DNA of 64,000 nucleotides from Paraphysomonas bandaiensis (lineage: Eukaryota > Chrysophyceae), in assembly GCA_965644295.1 (NCBI GenBank), contig CBFFRP010000014.1:1-64000 (forward strand), in the 5' to 3' direction. This document shows positions 22,995-36,289 of this stretch, one piece after another (position 1 is the first letter of the stretch; the number at the start of each line of letters is the position of its first letter). The notes beneath the pieces are model-generated. The model was not told the DNA's origin. It was given only the letters and a program-made list of their open reading frames with translations, and did not search any database. The translations under genes were made by a program, and so were the position numbers.

Positions 22995-23525
22995 GGATCT
23001 ATTATCGAACCTAGTCACACCAAAATTGGTGTAAAAAACTTGTCAAGCAGTGGTTGGAAAATCTAGTCGCCTAATAATTTTCAGTTTACAAATGACTAGG
23101 TTTTTCAACCAATTTGACTGGGTTAAATAATATTACTCCACTTCAGTTGCACAATACGTTATGCCGCATCATACTGCAGAAGTCTTCGAAAATGACTTTT
23201 CGGCTTTAGTACCGTAAATGCGACGTATGGGTTAGAACTATTATGGGGATGTCCAACTTTCCCGTGTGTTGATTACATGAGCGAACACACCACGTTTTGC
23301 TCTGAGTTCATAAGAACTTCCTCTGGAGTCTATATACTTGCAGGCGTTTTGTTATGATCGTATTGACTTCGGTAAAGGGATTAATCAATGAACCTACTCT
23401 AGTTACACCAAACACCTAGTCAAGGAGTTGATAATCTAGTCATTAAATAATGAATAATTCATATTTTTAGTTTACAATGACTACGTTGACTAGATGTTCA
23501 CGGTACTCACCTAATAATCAATTAA
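22995..23525. repeat. Two related short MITE-like copies
   Basis: A stretch at about 22998-23130 (AACCTAGTCACACCAAA, AATCTAGTCGCC, TTTTCAGTTTACAAATGAC) has a diverged relative at about 23398-23510 (TAGTTACACCAAACACCTAG, AATCTAGTCATTAAATAATG, TTTTAGTTTACAATGACTA). Each has weak internal inverted symmetry around CTAGTCA. The first sits inside the LTR-like repeat and is absent from the paralog at 6690, so it behaves as an insertion. Confidence 0.5.
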
Positions 23526-24085
23526 TGAATGCAGACAATAAAGTATTTATTACTACAACAAATTCTTTACACCAGAACTAGTGTGACTATGTGATTGATT
23601 CTTGCAACCGTTTCTTGCTGTTATACTATTAGTTTTTATTTTTATTATGACCAGCAATAAATAAATCTTCATTGTAGTGCAACTGAAATATATGGACTGC
23701 TTAAGATTGTGTCTATCATTGGTATTGATATTGATTGATAGTTGAGATGATAATATAATTGTACCCAACATCAATTGAATGATGAGACATATATGTTGAT
23801 TATAATTTACTACTTGATTACTGTGTGAGTTCAAGTTCAGTTACTTAAGTTCTTTCATCATTCAAAAATGTCAAACGTTGACATCATGATTACCAACTGT
23901 TGGCATATATGATGTCACAAAAACTGAAACACTGACGTACTAATCTGTTGTTGTAAATTTATTGATTATTATGTAGCAGATTCACAAGAAACACAGTTCT
24001 TCCACCACAGCTTCAACAACAAATACTCGTACATTCAGTACATTTCGTTCCAAAATTGCAGCTCCCGATCCATTTCTAGCACACT
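23526..24085. other. AT-rich 3' spacer
   Basis: This is AT-rich sequence downstream of the armadillo gene. Short open frames lack any protein-like composition. Confidence 0.5.
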
Positions 24086-27000
24086 CTACAGTGCTCGCAG
24101 GTAGTGTGGACAAGAGGAAGCCGTAAGCAAGAGAGCCTCCAACACATCAAACCACTTGTTCCGATCGCCAGTGGTGGAGAATTCAATCGTGATTTCATCA
24201 TCGGAATGGCCGTCAACGGTGCTCACATACAGGCTACGCTCCTCGCTGGCAGCTGCTTTTTTGCCTGGCATCACTCATCAGTCATTGACGCTACTATGCA
24301 GTTCCCAAAACAAAGGAGATAGTCATCTATTACCTCCAACAAGTGTCTTCTTGTAGTGACCGGGACCATATCCTTTAGAAACGGATTTCAGATTGCGTAA
24401 TGGAACTTTTCGTCCCGGCTTGCTGACTTTATTAGATGTGTCCTTCAGGATAATGTACTCACAATCTGTTGTCAAAAACATGTGCTTGGAACTCGGCGTG
24501 CCCTTTACGAAATCGGTGAGCATCTGTCCTGCACGCAATAAAGTACGATGTTGGGAAGTGAGGGGGTCAGGCATCGAGGTGTCATATTTGGAAGTCTTGA
24601 CCTAAGTTAGCGTCACAAACACATACACTCAATACTTGAGTACATTAGGAAGCGCACCTCTTCCTTCTTCATGGCAGCCTCCACATCAACCACATCATTA
24701 AGACGAGCAAACAAAGTCCCTTTGTTGGTCTTTGTTCCCTCTCTCCCCTTGGCTCGTGCGCGAGCACTCATGCTTAACAAGGCGGAGTTAATTGCCTCAT
24801 GTATCTCATTGTGGCTCTCAGGATACATCTTCTGAACTTTCTCAATGGCAGCTTTGCCACCTGCTCACTTGTATTAATACAATTGAGGTCAACCAACAAC
24901 ACATCACACCTTTCTCGATAACTATATTCGCGTATTCTACATCTGCAGACACCACGTTATCCAGCGTCTTTATGGCGGATATCATCAACTCCTCATCATC
25001 TCCGAATACTTGCATGGTATCCAATATGATTCGTACTCCGCCATACTGGACAATGTTCTTCAGATTGCTTTTAATAAACGCCAGCTGTCCCAGTAAAGAA
25101 AATATTCTCGCAACAACTGCAGTGTTCTCAATGAATGTAGTCACCAACTCCATAAGTTTATGGCAGCCGCGTTCAGCAATAGTCTGAAAATACCGACATT
25201 ACTTAATTTTGGTATACTCAGAATAGTAACCTGTGAGAGCGCGTCTGATGTGCTCAGGACAGACATAATTGAAATACAAAGCGTGACTATTGCTTCGTTC
25301 TCAGAATACATAGCCAAAACTGTAAAGACCGTGTTGACACCCCCATTATTGTCCAAAAGCTCTCTGTTCTCCTTGACGGAAAAGGCATTCAACAGAATCT
25401 ATTAACAGAAGATGGAACTCACTTAGGTTACTATATACTCTCCACAACTCACCTGCAAGACACTTGCGACCTGCTCTTCGTTGGAAATATTCGCTTCCAT
25501 AATTTGGAGGAGAAGTACCAGCCTATCTCCACTCTCGCCGCACACTTCCACCTGGCCCACCCCGAAGCTTGTGATCACAATCAACATCTGGAATACTGAG
25601 GCAGTCAGAGAGACGTCGTCGTCAAAACGCGAGAGGGCACTGAATGAACAATCAATAATTCCTGTGCGCACGATATATGGCGCAGATTCTGCATCCACTG
25701 CATTATATATAGCATCAACGCCGGTGCTGATGATTTCCGGTTTGTCGTCGTGCTGCTTGACTACTGAGACCATGAAGTCAACAGCTCCTTCATGAATAAG
25801 TATCTCGATGGGAGTCATGTATTCTTCACTCTCATTTTCTTCCGGCTATTAACTATGAATTACAACGTATATAATAGAAATCAGTCTAAATTTACCTCTA
25901 GACTCGCAAGGTTCGAGAACAGTTCTAACCCAAGCTTCAATATAAGTGGAGTCTTCACATGTGTCATAAGTACAGAAACCACACATTTTGCGACACCTTT
26001 ATGAATCATCACATTCACGCAATTATCGTCCAGTGAAAACGCCCCTAAAAGGCGTAACACTCTGTTGAGGAAGAGTGTTTCCATGGAGAACGTCTGCAAA
26101 ATACCGAGAAGGCTCACAACGCACATCGAGCATATGGTGTGGTTTAAAAACGCGTCCTCGTGTACGATTACGCTCCCCACAAGGTTGAGAATGGTGTAAA
26201 ACAGAATGACGGGATTGGACTTTGTTGACGCTACGATTTGATCGGATTGTGAACTATGCTTTCGGACCTTTGCCGCTGTTGCCTTTGTGAGTTTCTCAAG
26301 CTCTTCAGATGTCACATTACTCAGATGCTTGTCTGTAGCAAGAACGACAATGTCATGCAAGCCATATTGAAGGCATACAGTGGCTGTTGCTGGGGACGAC
26401 TTTGCAAGAGTAGACAGCGTGCTGAATCCCTTGATCAGAACCGATATATGATGGGCGTGTGCACGGCATGTTTCACATAAAACACGGATGTATTCCTCTC
26501 CTGTTTAAGTTGTATGTATAATATGAACAGCATATGATAGATAGCCTTTATGCCATACCTGTAAGGAAAGCTTGAAACCGTTCAATGGAACACAGTGCCT
26601 CAGTCATCTCAAGGGCCCTCTCCAGAGTACTAATATCCACAGATGACGAAGAAAACTGAAACTAGGGATACATGGTAAAACAACTGGCAACTAAGCACAT
26701 TTTTCTGTACCTGTAGAGATGATATTAATGATTGACAATACTCTGAACTGAGGCTCTGCAATATAGTCTGCGAACTCTTCACCGACTACAACCATAAAAA
26801 CATGAATTGTCAAAATATCTAAAAAACTGAAAGAGAGGGGCAGCATTGAAACACAACACACTACACCAAACACAAGTCATAACGTTTCGCACCAGTGCGT
26901 ATATAAATTTCATAAGCTGACTGATGATTAAATTATCAGAAGCATGACTGTGAAGAAGACCATATATAACATCAATGACTTCCTGACTGACTGAAACATC

Positions 27001-30000
27001 CGTCAAATTATTCTCAAGTCTAAATAAAATTCATTAAAAAAAATCAAAATAAGCTATCTCGAAGAACTACCTGTCAACAAGGACAACAATATCCTCCAAT
27101 TCCACCCGGAGGGCTTTGTATTCCATAGGCTCCTCCCACTGAGTGTTGCCATCGGCAGCGTTGTAATAGTAGGGTTGGCTATCTTCGGTAAAAACCTATA
27201 TAACACAACTGTTACAAAACCATTTACAATACTTCACTGTCCACCTGCATCCAAAGACCGTTCGCAGCGACAATAGGTATAAGAGCTGCTAAGTGCCCCT
27301 CTAGTTGAGACTCCGGTCCAATGGCAAACGCGTTGGTAAGGTCATCGCTTATAGACTGGGCCACGTTTTGGAGATATTCATTGCTTGCATACCGCAGCAT
27401 CAGATCCTTCATCAAACGAATAGTGTCCTTTGGCAAGCGTAGCTCAGCAATACCAATAGAGTCCGCAAAAACTCGAAGCAGATAGACAGCATTCTGAGCA
27501 AATCCCTCGTCTTCTTGCCCCGGCCCTTTCAGAGCTGAAAGTATCTGTTTGACTACCCCATACTCCACTAAGGTCTGCATTGTTCCCTCCAGCTCGTGTG
27601 AGGCGACCTTTGTGATTATGGTAGATGCAAACACAGATGTACTGCTGTCACAAAGCGCATCTTGTGTGAACTGGAGCAGTTCAATCGAAGATACAATGGC
27701 AAATGACCCCTCTGGAGTGTTGGCTAAACAGTCCAGCAGCTCAAGAGGACAATGCGGTAGTAGCTTCGTAGTCGCGGCAACTATGGCATTAATATGTGAG
27801 GAGCCGTTGAAAGAAGTGACCTCGCCTGCATTGATAGCCTGACAGAGCATTTCACATATGGTGCTGCTAATAGTAGCTGTGATGTGTGCAGATCGCGGGG
27901 TGCTCCGAGTAGGCGTGTAGAGCTCGGCCAACACACTAAGTAAATAAGGATATCCGAAGGAAGCTTCTAAAATTAGCAACTCCAGTGTGTTCTTCCAGTA
28001 CATTGGACCAGGAGTCTGTGCATTCTGACTGCAGAGAATATCACACAATTCACCGACACCATTATTCTCAAGCGATGATAGAAGAGAAAGGTTCTGGAGT
28101 AACTTCTGGATAAGCGAGTCCACAGTGGAGTTTTGCTCAGCCGTAAAGACGGCAGCAGTCACTGTACTCGTGGATTTGCCAATACTTCCACGTCTACTGT
28201 TAGTGGAAGAAAGCAACGCCGCACCAGGCGTCAGCTGTTGCAGCACATTCAGTAGCCCCATTTGTAGAGAATACGGGCCACCGTTAGAAGTGTTTTCGAC
28301 AAGACCGCGAACAATTCTTAGAATCGCTACCTTGGTGTCGGGCTGAATCTGATAGGCATCACAGTCACGTAACATCGCCATTGCGAACTCAAGGGTGCGG
28401 TGTATGGCGTCCTCGGAGGGAACGAACCATTCTAAAGAGAGTAACTTACCCACACAAGTTACACAGGTATGTAGTGCCTCATCTCGCTCTGATTGTACTC
28501 CCTCCACAGGAAGCATCAACGCCGCACAGGCGCTGAGGAGTGTGTTCAAGAGGTTCTCTGCAACCTCTAAAGTCAATGCATTTTCAAATAGCATCAAGTT
28601 TCCAATGAGCTGTACGTATTGTGACAATTGCGGAATGACGTCGGGCGAATAGCCAGCGACCAATGCAACCACCTGAATTCGCGAAAAATTTACAAAGTCA
28701 TGCTGCAGAATAAGCTCCACTTAATTACCTGTTCAATGAAAGATGACAAGCTTGAGAGCGCACCCTCCATGCCCAATGCACCAACTGCGGAGGCAAGTTT
28801 TTTCTGCAGGGGCATGTCAGTTGGATGATAGTTCATCGTGCGAAGAAGATAATCCTGCGTCCCCAATCCCTGGAGATAGTTGCACGTAGACTCATTCTTC
28901 CCGGCGAGAATACACATCATGTCAGCAAGTGCGTGAGTTGGACGAGAGAACTTCAAATACGTATCATCATGAGAAGGCATAAGATGGTCAATCTTCGATA
29001 TCTCTCCTCCATCAATTAGGAGACTGCAATAGTCATCCGAGTGATTCCCTTGTAAAAGCGAGACTACAACATCGATTGTACTTGCCAGCAGGTCAGGGTA
29101 GAGTCCTTGCTTTGAACCACTGAAACTTCTAGAAAGCCCACAAAGTGCCTCGATCACTTCTGACAGTGCGCGAAGGATGGCATGATTGACTCCATCTCCA
29201 GATACCATCTTCGATAGAGATAATAGAACCGCTACTGCAGACCGAATGGATGCCACGTTGTCACCTCCAATCTCAGCACTCATCAGGGACTCTGAGATGT
29301 GATCGCACACCAAGCTGGTAGCATTGCTTTCCACGATGGCATGCAGGCCGGTTGGGTCCAAAGCCAGTGCGGCCAGACAATTAAATGCAGCTGCCAGTAC
29401 ATCAGTCGGGTAGTTTCCTGAGTGACAAACTTCTAAGGCGGCAGCAGTCGCCCCCCCACGAGCGAGAGCCTCCAGCACAGAAGGATGAAGAAGTGAAAGT
29501 GTGCGGATAGTATTGAACACTGAGGCAGTGGGATTATTTTGAGCAGCCTGTACCAGAAGAGGGACTGTAGCAATCGTTGCATTGATATCTGCATTACCAA
29601 GCGCCGCCCTTCCGAGTGCTTCTATACAGAAATTAACAAACTCGTCTCTGGCTCTCGATATAAGAACACTCTCACAAACATTGCTGTTAGTTGAAGGCGA
29701 GAACCCCACCAAGCAGTTTTGAATTATGGTCACTCCTCCAATTTCTTCAACTTGCTTCACGATATCTTCTCCACAAAGCATCAGCAGACCCAATCGCTGT
29801 ATATCCAGAGACGCCTTTTCAACAATTTCTACAGACGAATCCTTTAAAGAAAAGAATTTAGAGTCACCCACTTTCTTCATCAACTTATTTAAAGTATCTG
29901 TAACATCGGACTTCTGTAGAACTATCTTGATTGTACTTAGACAGAGCTGTTGAACATCTTCTGAAGAACGGAAGCACTCTAACGCATCAAAAAGACACGC

Positions 30001-32612
30001 AACACACCCCTGCCGTCGAAGTATTTCACATCCCTCTGGTATGGTCGCTAGGCGGTGTAGCACAGATACCAAAGACATCACGCATTCCGCCGTGGGGATA
30101 TCATCAACAAGGTTTTCTTTGACACAATGGATAACCATCTTGCTCGCGTTATGGTGGCATATAGCCAATGCGATGTCGTCATCTGCCATACTCAAGTTGA
30201 GGAATATGCTAACTACCGCCTCCAAGATGCTGCGCTCCGTGGCATTAACCCGCACTATCGCACTGACTGCTGACAGCACATCGCAATCGACGGAGATTTG
30301 TTTATTCTCCTGCAGAGCCGTGATTGCAGATAACAGGCGCAATGCACTGATGACAACAGGGGTTACTTTCGAGTGACGTTGCAGCGCCAAAACACAGGCT
30401 TCGATGGTCGAACGCACGTTTATATGTGCTAGTACATCACCATACGCAATCATTTCCTCCAGTGCAGCACACAGTGTGCGCAACGCCTCGGCATGGTTCT
30501 TATCGCTTACAGACACATTCGCCATTGTACTCAGGAGAATAATAATTGGTGCTATACCTCCAGACGTGGCAATTCGGCCCAAGTTATCGGGAACCATGGA
30601 AAGAGCACCTATAGTCATAGCGATATTAGGAATTTTTTGCATTATCTCTGGAGTGAAATCGCTAGTAGGAATCGCGGCGTACTCTGACAACTGAGCTACC
30701 ACCAAGGAAATGAGTTCATCATTACTCAATTGGATAATTAGTTCCGCCGCTACTTTGCGAATATCCTCCTGCCTAATGTTATTACTAATTGCAGACATAA
30801 TAATATCCAGTCCCATTCCATCATGGGCGGAGAGTACGCGACTCATGGCGCCATTGCTAAGAAGCAGAGTAGAGAGCAAGTACAGCGACTCCTTCAAAAC
30901 GGGCAGATTGTCACTGAAACTGCGAATGATGCCAATCACATACTCCACGAGGTCCCTTCCGATAAATGCCTGTTACAAATACTTATTTACTTCAACTACT
31001 TCTACTCCTTTCAATAGACATTACCTGAAGCATATCATCATTTGTGGCTAGATCAGAGAATATCTTCAGTGCTGCCAGGTGAAGTTTTTCATGATGTGGA
31101 TGAGCATTAATTGCGCCTAACATTGAGTCTATATCTGTGGCCTGCATGTACTGTTCCAGCACCCCTCCGTGTCCACACAGAGACTCTAGGAAATTCATAG
31201 CACTCCAACATAGCGGAAGGTTATCAGGGTCCGTAGAGAGTACACTGAGGGTAGGCTGGATAGCGTTGGCTGTGCACACTAACAGCACGTTGTCAGGGAC
31301 AGTTGTGATACGAGTTAGGGCTTGCAGAGCGTTGGACTTTATTTCCAGGGACGATTTATGAGTGGAGGGATCTATCGTGGACACCTGGGTTGGTTGAGTA
31401 ATGGCCCCAACAAGGGCAGTGATTGCACCATCGTTGACAAGCTCGCGAATGCTCTGGGTATTACTCGACGCAATCCGGAGAAGAGTACGGGTGGAAGTCT
31501 CGAGCTGGCGTGCAGACATCTTGGCCTCGCAACTTTGCACAAGAACCTTTACACCACCACTACGCACAATGTCTACACATAGCAATATCGCGGACAGTTA
31601 GTGATGTGATTCACCAACTATGCAAAATGAAGTACCTGTGGATGACGATGAATCCATAGAAAGGGATGACAGCAGTCCTAGCATGTGCTCTTGCATCTCC
31701 ATCGACAGTGAGCTCTGATTCTTTAAACTTGTGATTACATTATCAATAGAATCGCTCCCGCATAGAGTGGAAAGTAACTTAGAGCAGATTTTGCAGAGCT
31801 GGGCATCTTGGCAATGTTCAATGATAGCCAAGCACAACTCCATTCCTCCTGCTGTTTTAATCACATCAATGTAACTCTTATCCTTGGAGCACAGACGGGA
31901 GAAAAGCATGCAGCCCGCTTGAAGTGCCGCCAACTCGGGAGCTTCCGCGTGAAGGGGATTCTGCACAAGACTTTTCATCGTCTCTATCGTAGGCCCGATA
32001 CCACCGCCCTGGACGAAATCATCAACACCTTTCTGAACTTTGGTCAATTTCGTCAGTGCTTTCAAACAGCCGATTTTCACATCCGTTTTCTGGCTGCTTC
32101 CAACATTTAATAGGCTAATCAGCGATGCGACAGCGTTACGCGACACAAGGGTTTGAAGGGCCTTGCTGTGATTGCAGAGAGTGTCGAGAATGGACAAGGC
32201 CACAGTCAAGACATCATCAGAAATGTCTGGGTTTGCTTCCAGTGACGCCAATATAGCTTCAACACATCCTTCTTCAGCAATTACCTCCGCATTTGCAGTG
32301 TCAGCAGCAAGCTTATGCAAGCAATCGCAGCACACAAGTAGCACATCCTCCTTGCCTGGGTGACGCTTGAGCACATCGACGACTACCTTACCAGCACCAC
32401 AAGAATGAGCGACCACTAAGTTCTTCTTATAGTCTCTGTTGATGGGGTCGATAACCTGCATGGATCACCATTAGCGAATAAGAGCATCTCAAGTTATGGA
32501 TGAGGCGGGGATTCACCTTACTCAGACACTCGATCGAGTAGCACGCAAGCTGTCGGAATTTCTGGTGCTCTTTCACCGCTGCGATCAACGCGGGCACCTC
32601 GTTCTTTGACAT
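24086..32612 (-). CDS. Giant armadillo-repeat protein with WW and C-terminal PH-like domain
   Basis: About 16 exons with introns of roughly 45-60 bp give ~2,500 residues. Well-supported exons are 32612-32517, 32455-31636, 31572-31025, 30969-28729, 28672-27245 and 27195-27071. Smaller exons follow to the stop at 24086-24088, and the junctions around 26780-26890 and 24280-24330 are uncertain. Residues 1-~1700 are continuous armadillo/HEAT-type helical repeats (patterns like LLVCCDCLHKLAADTANAE and ALxxLTKLT). A WW domain at ~1705-1735 spans an intron: W in GLWMQ, then TEDSQPYYYNAADGNTQWEEP, with the two Trp 22 residues apart and a YYY core. More armadillo repeats follow. The last ~150 residues (HMFLTTDCEYIILKD ... 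RNKWFDVLEALL) resemble a PH domain with its conserved helix Trp. By family, this is a protein-protein scaffold; WW should bind a proline-rich partner and PH may target membranes. It is head-to-head with the phosphatase gene. Confidence 0.85.
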
Positions 32613-33162
32613 TGCAACGGGGAAATACGATAGATTCTATAGCGAGCAATGTGTTGGTGCGGATTTGTTGGATTGAAATTCGAGAAGAAAAGTGTGTGTA
32701 GCTAATTGTTGTGCAGGGCGCTGTATTTTAGATAGATTGCAGTGGAATTGTATGTATGTACTGTATGTATGTATGTATATGCTGCACTAGAGACGTACAC
32801 ATAGAGGGTGTATATCCCCGTACAAAGTATATGAGAACATACAGCTGTACGCAGACCCGTGTACATATATACACGTAGCATAGTATCATGGTATGGTGGG
32901 GTGTATTTGTACCATATCTTTGTGATCATTTTTTCTGTGAATACACTGTACTCTGGGAATACTGCAGTAGGCATACAGCAGCAGCAGAGAGCAGTTGAGC
33001 AGGCAGTTTCTTCATTGAGGTGTGCTGTGTGCATGTATACATCTACCAACATCTAGACATGAAGAGATGGGCATGAGAATGCTGTTTGCATCATAGTTTA
33101 CAGTAGAATGAACTATAAAAGTTTCGTTTTACATTCCTAGTATATGAATTGGGCGTAGCGCA
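32613..33162. promoter_or_regulatory. Divergent spacer between armadillo and phosphatase genes
   Basis: This 550-bp spacer lies between two outward genes. It includes a short TATG/GTAT microsatellite (32752-32782) and repeated TGTAC/GTATAC words. Promoter role inferred from orientation. Confidence 0.45.
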
Positions 33163-34667
33163 ATGTACTTCCAGCGCATAAGAGATCGGCCGGCTCCCAT
33201 TCAACCGGTGAGCGAGCCCTACGCCCCTGAGCCCGGTGCACTCATTAAAAAGAGGGTCGCTCCGGATCCACAGGATCAGTTATTGGATTGGGATGGGGAT
33301 GAGACCCCAAATGCAGGAGATGTTCCAATGCATCCCTTTCACACTACTGTAAAACGAGTCGAACACAGAGAGATGTCGTCAGAGAAGAAGCTGCGGCTAG
33401 AGCACTCGCCCTGCATTGAAGAGATGCTCAAAATGAGGGTCCATTTTTTAAAGGAGAAAGTATGTGTGCTGCTTGATTAAATATGTATTTTATAACTCTA
33501 TCCGCTGTGTATGTAGGAAAGAGAGGAACGCAGGGAGATTGAGAAGGAGAAGCGTCGCCAGGAACAACGTGAGCAGATGCAGAAACTGGAGGAAGCTATT
33601 GAGAGTGGTAACCTGGATGACTTGGATCTAGATCTGGGCGAAGAGCCTGATGGTGACGTTCCAGTTCCTCTTGATGAGGACGATGCAGACACGGAGGAGT
33701 TCAAACGAGTTGCGCTCTTTATGAAAGAAAAGAAAATTGTTACCCAGAGGCAGAGTGCGTTGCTGCATCGCCCTCTCAGTGATTGGCGTATATTTCGTAT
33801 ATCATGGAAGGTGTGGTATAACAATGGACGGTCATTCGTACCCTGCGCAGCTGTACTCCCTTGGATGTATGTGGGAAGAGGTTCTCTTGCCAAGGACATA
33901 CATTTCTTGCAGAACATGGGCTTCACGCACATCATGAACTGCTCTAAGGAGGTGGGAAGTAGAAGTGTCTTACTATTTTTAGGTAACGTTGATACGTTCT
34001 ATAGATTCCGAATTTTCACAGCAGCAAGTTCATCTACCAACGGATTCCAATTGATGACAAAAACTCAGAAAATGCTGCCGCGAGGTTCAACAAGGCGATC
34101 GAATTCATCAAGCGCGTTTCTCATGCCAAAGGCAAGGTGCGTCAAGTCGGTTCAAATTCTGTTTGCTTCTCTTGCCATCTGACAAATATTATGGATAGAT
34201 CTACATTCATTGCACGGTCGGTGTATCCCGTGCACCAGTTATGGCGATGGCGTTCTTCATCGCGATCAGAAAAATAGCACTGCTCGACATATATAAATAC
34301 TTCCAAGCCGTGCGCACTGTTATACAACCTAATAAACACTTTTTGTACCAGTTAGCAGAGTTGGAGGTGGGTTGCATTTGACTTAATTATTGGTGTGTAT
34401 TTATTTTCGTGGTTATGGGGCGCGCAGTTAAAGGAGGGTCTCGGGTCGTCTGTGCTCTATCACAAAGACTGGCGCCACTACGAGTACAACAACATAAGGG
34501 GGGATGTGGAAGTTTACAGGCGAACAGAAGGAGTGTACTCGACTGCGAAAAGGATCCACAGTGCTGAGAATGCCAAACTTGATTACGTCGACGACTACGA
34601 GGCCGAGTTAGCAAGACGAGCAATGTGCGAACAAAACTACACTAAGCGTATACATTACACGACGTGA
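33163..34667 (+). CDS. Dual-specificity protein phosphatase with coiled-coil N-terminus
   Basis: Five exons join in frame: 33163-33459, 33517-33951, 34005-34136, 34199-34366 and 34428-34667, giving 423 residues. The first ~200 residues are charged, with a K/E/R/Q-rich coiled coil (EREERREIEKEKRRQEQREQ) and an acidic DLDLDLGEEPDGD stretch. The DSP domain follows (residues ~205-345): VLPWMYVGRGSLAKDIHFLQ, THIMNCSKE, a likely general-acid Asp in IPIDDKNSE, and the catalytic loop IHCTVGVSRAPVMAMAF, matching HCX5R. The residue after the loop Arg is Ala instead of the usual Ser/Thr, which often slows phospho-enzyme hydrolysis. Position 3 of the loop is Val rather than Ala. The C-terminal ~80 residues (LYHKDWRHYEYNNIRGD) are unrecognised. 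Substrate unknown; likely cytosolic. Confidence 0.9.
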
Positions 34668-36015
34668 TGTTTTGTTCAGTCATTCAACAAATATATTGTT
34701 GTCTATATATTATGTTGTTCTTTATCTAGGTTATATTATTGTGTATGTATTTTTCCTTTTTTATATTTTTGCATACACTGCGATATGTCTTTGTAAGTGT
34801 TACCGTAAGACTCAGTCAACATTCCTTCTATCACAACTCTCCCGGTTGCAATGTACGAGTGCTACATACGCGTTTTATATAATTGCATACCACATGTGTT
34901 TACTATTATTTAATACCACTGACTACATACAGATTTAGTAGAATGAAAGGATACCTGGATAACAATAACGGCAGCACTATAATATATTTTTCCAACTGGT
35001 TATATGATACGGGACGTCTTATGCACGCTTAATTTTCCTCCACAATCTTAATCTCATCCTGAATAGGGTATGTCCCTAAAAGAATGATATCTTGGATAGT
35101 GGCCCAATTGACGATATACTCTATTATACGGATCTTACCATACTTTTGATTCCTCGTACATAATAATAGAAAACAAGAGATTCTATATTATGACCATAAT
35201 AACAAGAACTACTTAAGTAAAGAATTCGAAGAGAATGATATGAATGGATGAGATGAATATTCTTTTACGTTCATAAATCTCAGTCTAGTTAATGACGTAT
35301 ACAATTAAGAATGCTTACAATAATATTATCCTTTCTTTCATCTGCTCCTGGCATTGCAACGCGAGTAGAATAATGTTCGTTCATTGAACAGCAAATAAAA
35401 GATTCACTGAAATATCGGCGTTCTGCTGTTGATCAACAGCAGCCTTTTCTAACTCATACTACAAGTGATTTGATCTAGATGTAGGTGTACTACGACATAT
35501 TATGAAGACTACTACACACACGAGTTGTATGATGGGTCTAGATTTAGGTTAGTCTTGTCCTATTTTTCCGTACACATAGCAATCCTCATCTATTACGCTT
35601 ATAGACTTCTCTTGTGTAGATACGGAACGATCTCTTAAGCTTTATCTGAACAAATTTAAAGTCATTCTCTATAAGCACTCTTCTGTGTTTCCAGCTCTAC
35701 CACACTTCGGATAGAAACACACCAGATTTTGGTCAACGGAATTCATTTCAATCGCCAGAGATGACTATTTGGACTGTTCTTCTGCATAATCACCTCTGCG
35801 ACATATGTTGTAACTATTTCATTAAACGAAGTATTACATTTTGGGTACAAGAAGTTAGCATATATAATATAATGAATGTCTTTTTTTAGCAGTAGTAAGA
35901 AGTGTAAGCAGGGAGCTACTAAATTGAAATAATATAACAAATTCCCAGATATTTTATGCAAGCTATTTAGCTCTACATAAACTATCTGCAAGCATGAAGG
36001 TCCAACCATCCTTAA
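34668..36015. other. AT-rich intergenic region
   Basis: No gene is recognised. It contains a perfect 20-bp palindrome at 35423-35442 (CTGCTGTTGA and its reverse complement). A transposon-end-like motif begins near 36016. Confidence 0.5.
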
Positions 36016-36050
36016 AAGTCGATATGATGCCCAAACCTGGTAAAAAGGTA
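36016..36050 (+). repeat. Orphan CCTGG-family transposon end
   Basis: GTCGATATGATGCCCAAACC followed by TGGTAAAAAGG matches the right end of the DUF7869-like element (GTCGATGGTAAGTAAAAACC, TGGTC). It lies about 40 bp outside the IS630-like element. No coding part is left beside it. Confidence 0.45.
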
Positions 36051-36091
36051 AAAACAAGTGGATAGTAGATACTAAAAAAGTAACATCCGTA

Positions 36092-36289
36092 TTGTGAGGG
36101 AGAGCGGGTGTGAAAAAAACTTTTTTTTCTCTCTTCTTCAATCTTCTTTGATCGCGATTACAAAACTTGCTCACCTACATTAAACAGTACCATAAACCCA
36201 CAATTACCATGATAAGCACTGCAAATCAAGGTGATTTCTTCTACAATGTGTTGAAGCAACCTTCTCTCACATGTTTGTCATTCGCAGCA
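36092..36289 (+). repeat. Left terminal inverted repeat (198 bp)
   Basis: It begins TTGTGAGGGAGAGCGGG, passes a poly-T/CT tract, GATCGCGATTACAAAAC and CACAATTACCATGATAAGC, and ends CATTCGCAGCA. It is the reverse complement of 39369-39566 with the same length. It contains the first two ATGs of the plus-strand gene region (36271, and 36289 at the border). Confidence 0.93.

Larger units (their letters stand above)
21620..23200. repeat. LTR-like dispersed repeat, copy 2, interrupted by hAT-like insertion
   Basis: Blocks collinear with 6425-6740 appear at about 21635-21720, 21860-21890 and 22824-23190: CGTAAACCTAAACCTTGCT, then AACACTTCAC, then AACATCTGTTTATCAT, then CACACTGTTAACTCAC. Between the second and third blocks sits the hAT-like element. 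Around 22998-23130 a further ~130-bp insertion separates TTAACTCAC from CACTTCAGTTGCAC. Confidence 0.7.

Noticed and set aside
32702-33056. Short protein in the divergent spacer
   Set aside because: Composed of TATG/GTAC words with no motif. The spacer is better explained as promoter sequence.
33498-33935. Antisense Ser-rich frame within the phosphatase gene
   Set aside because: Complement of the Glu/Arg-rich coiled-coil exon.
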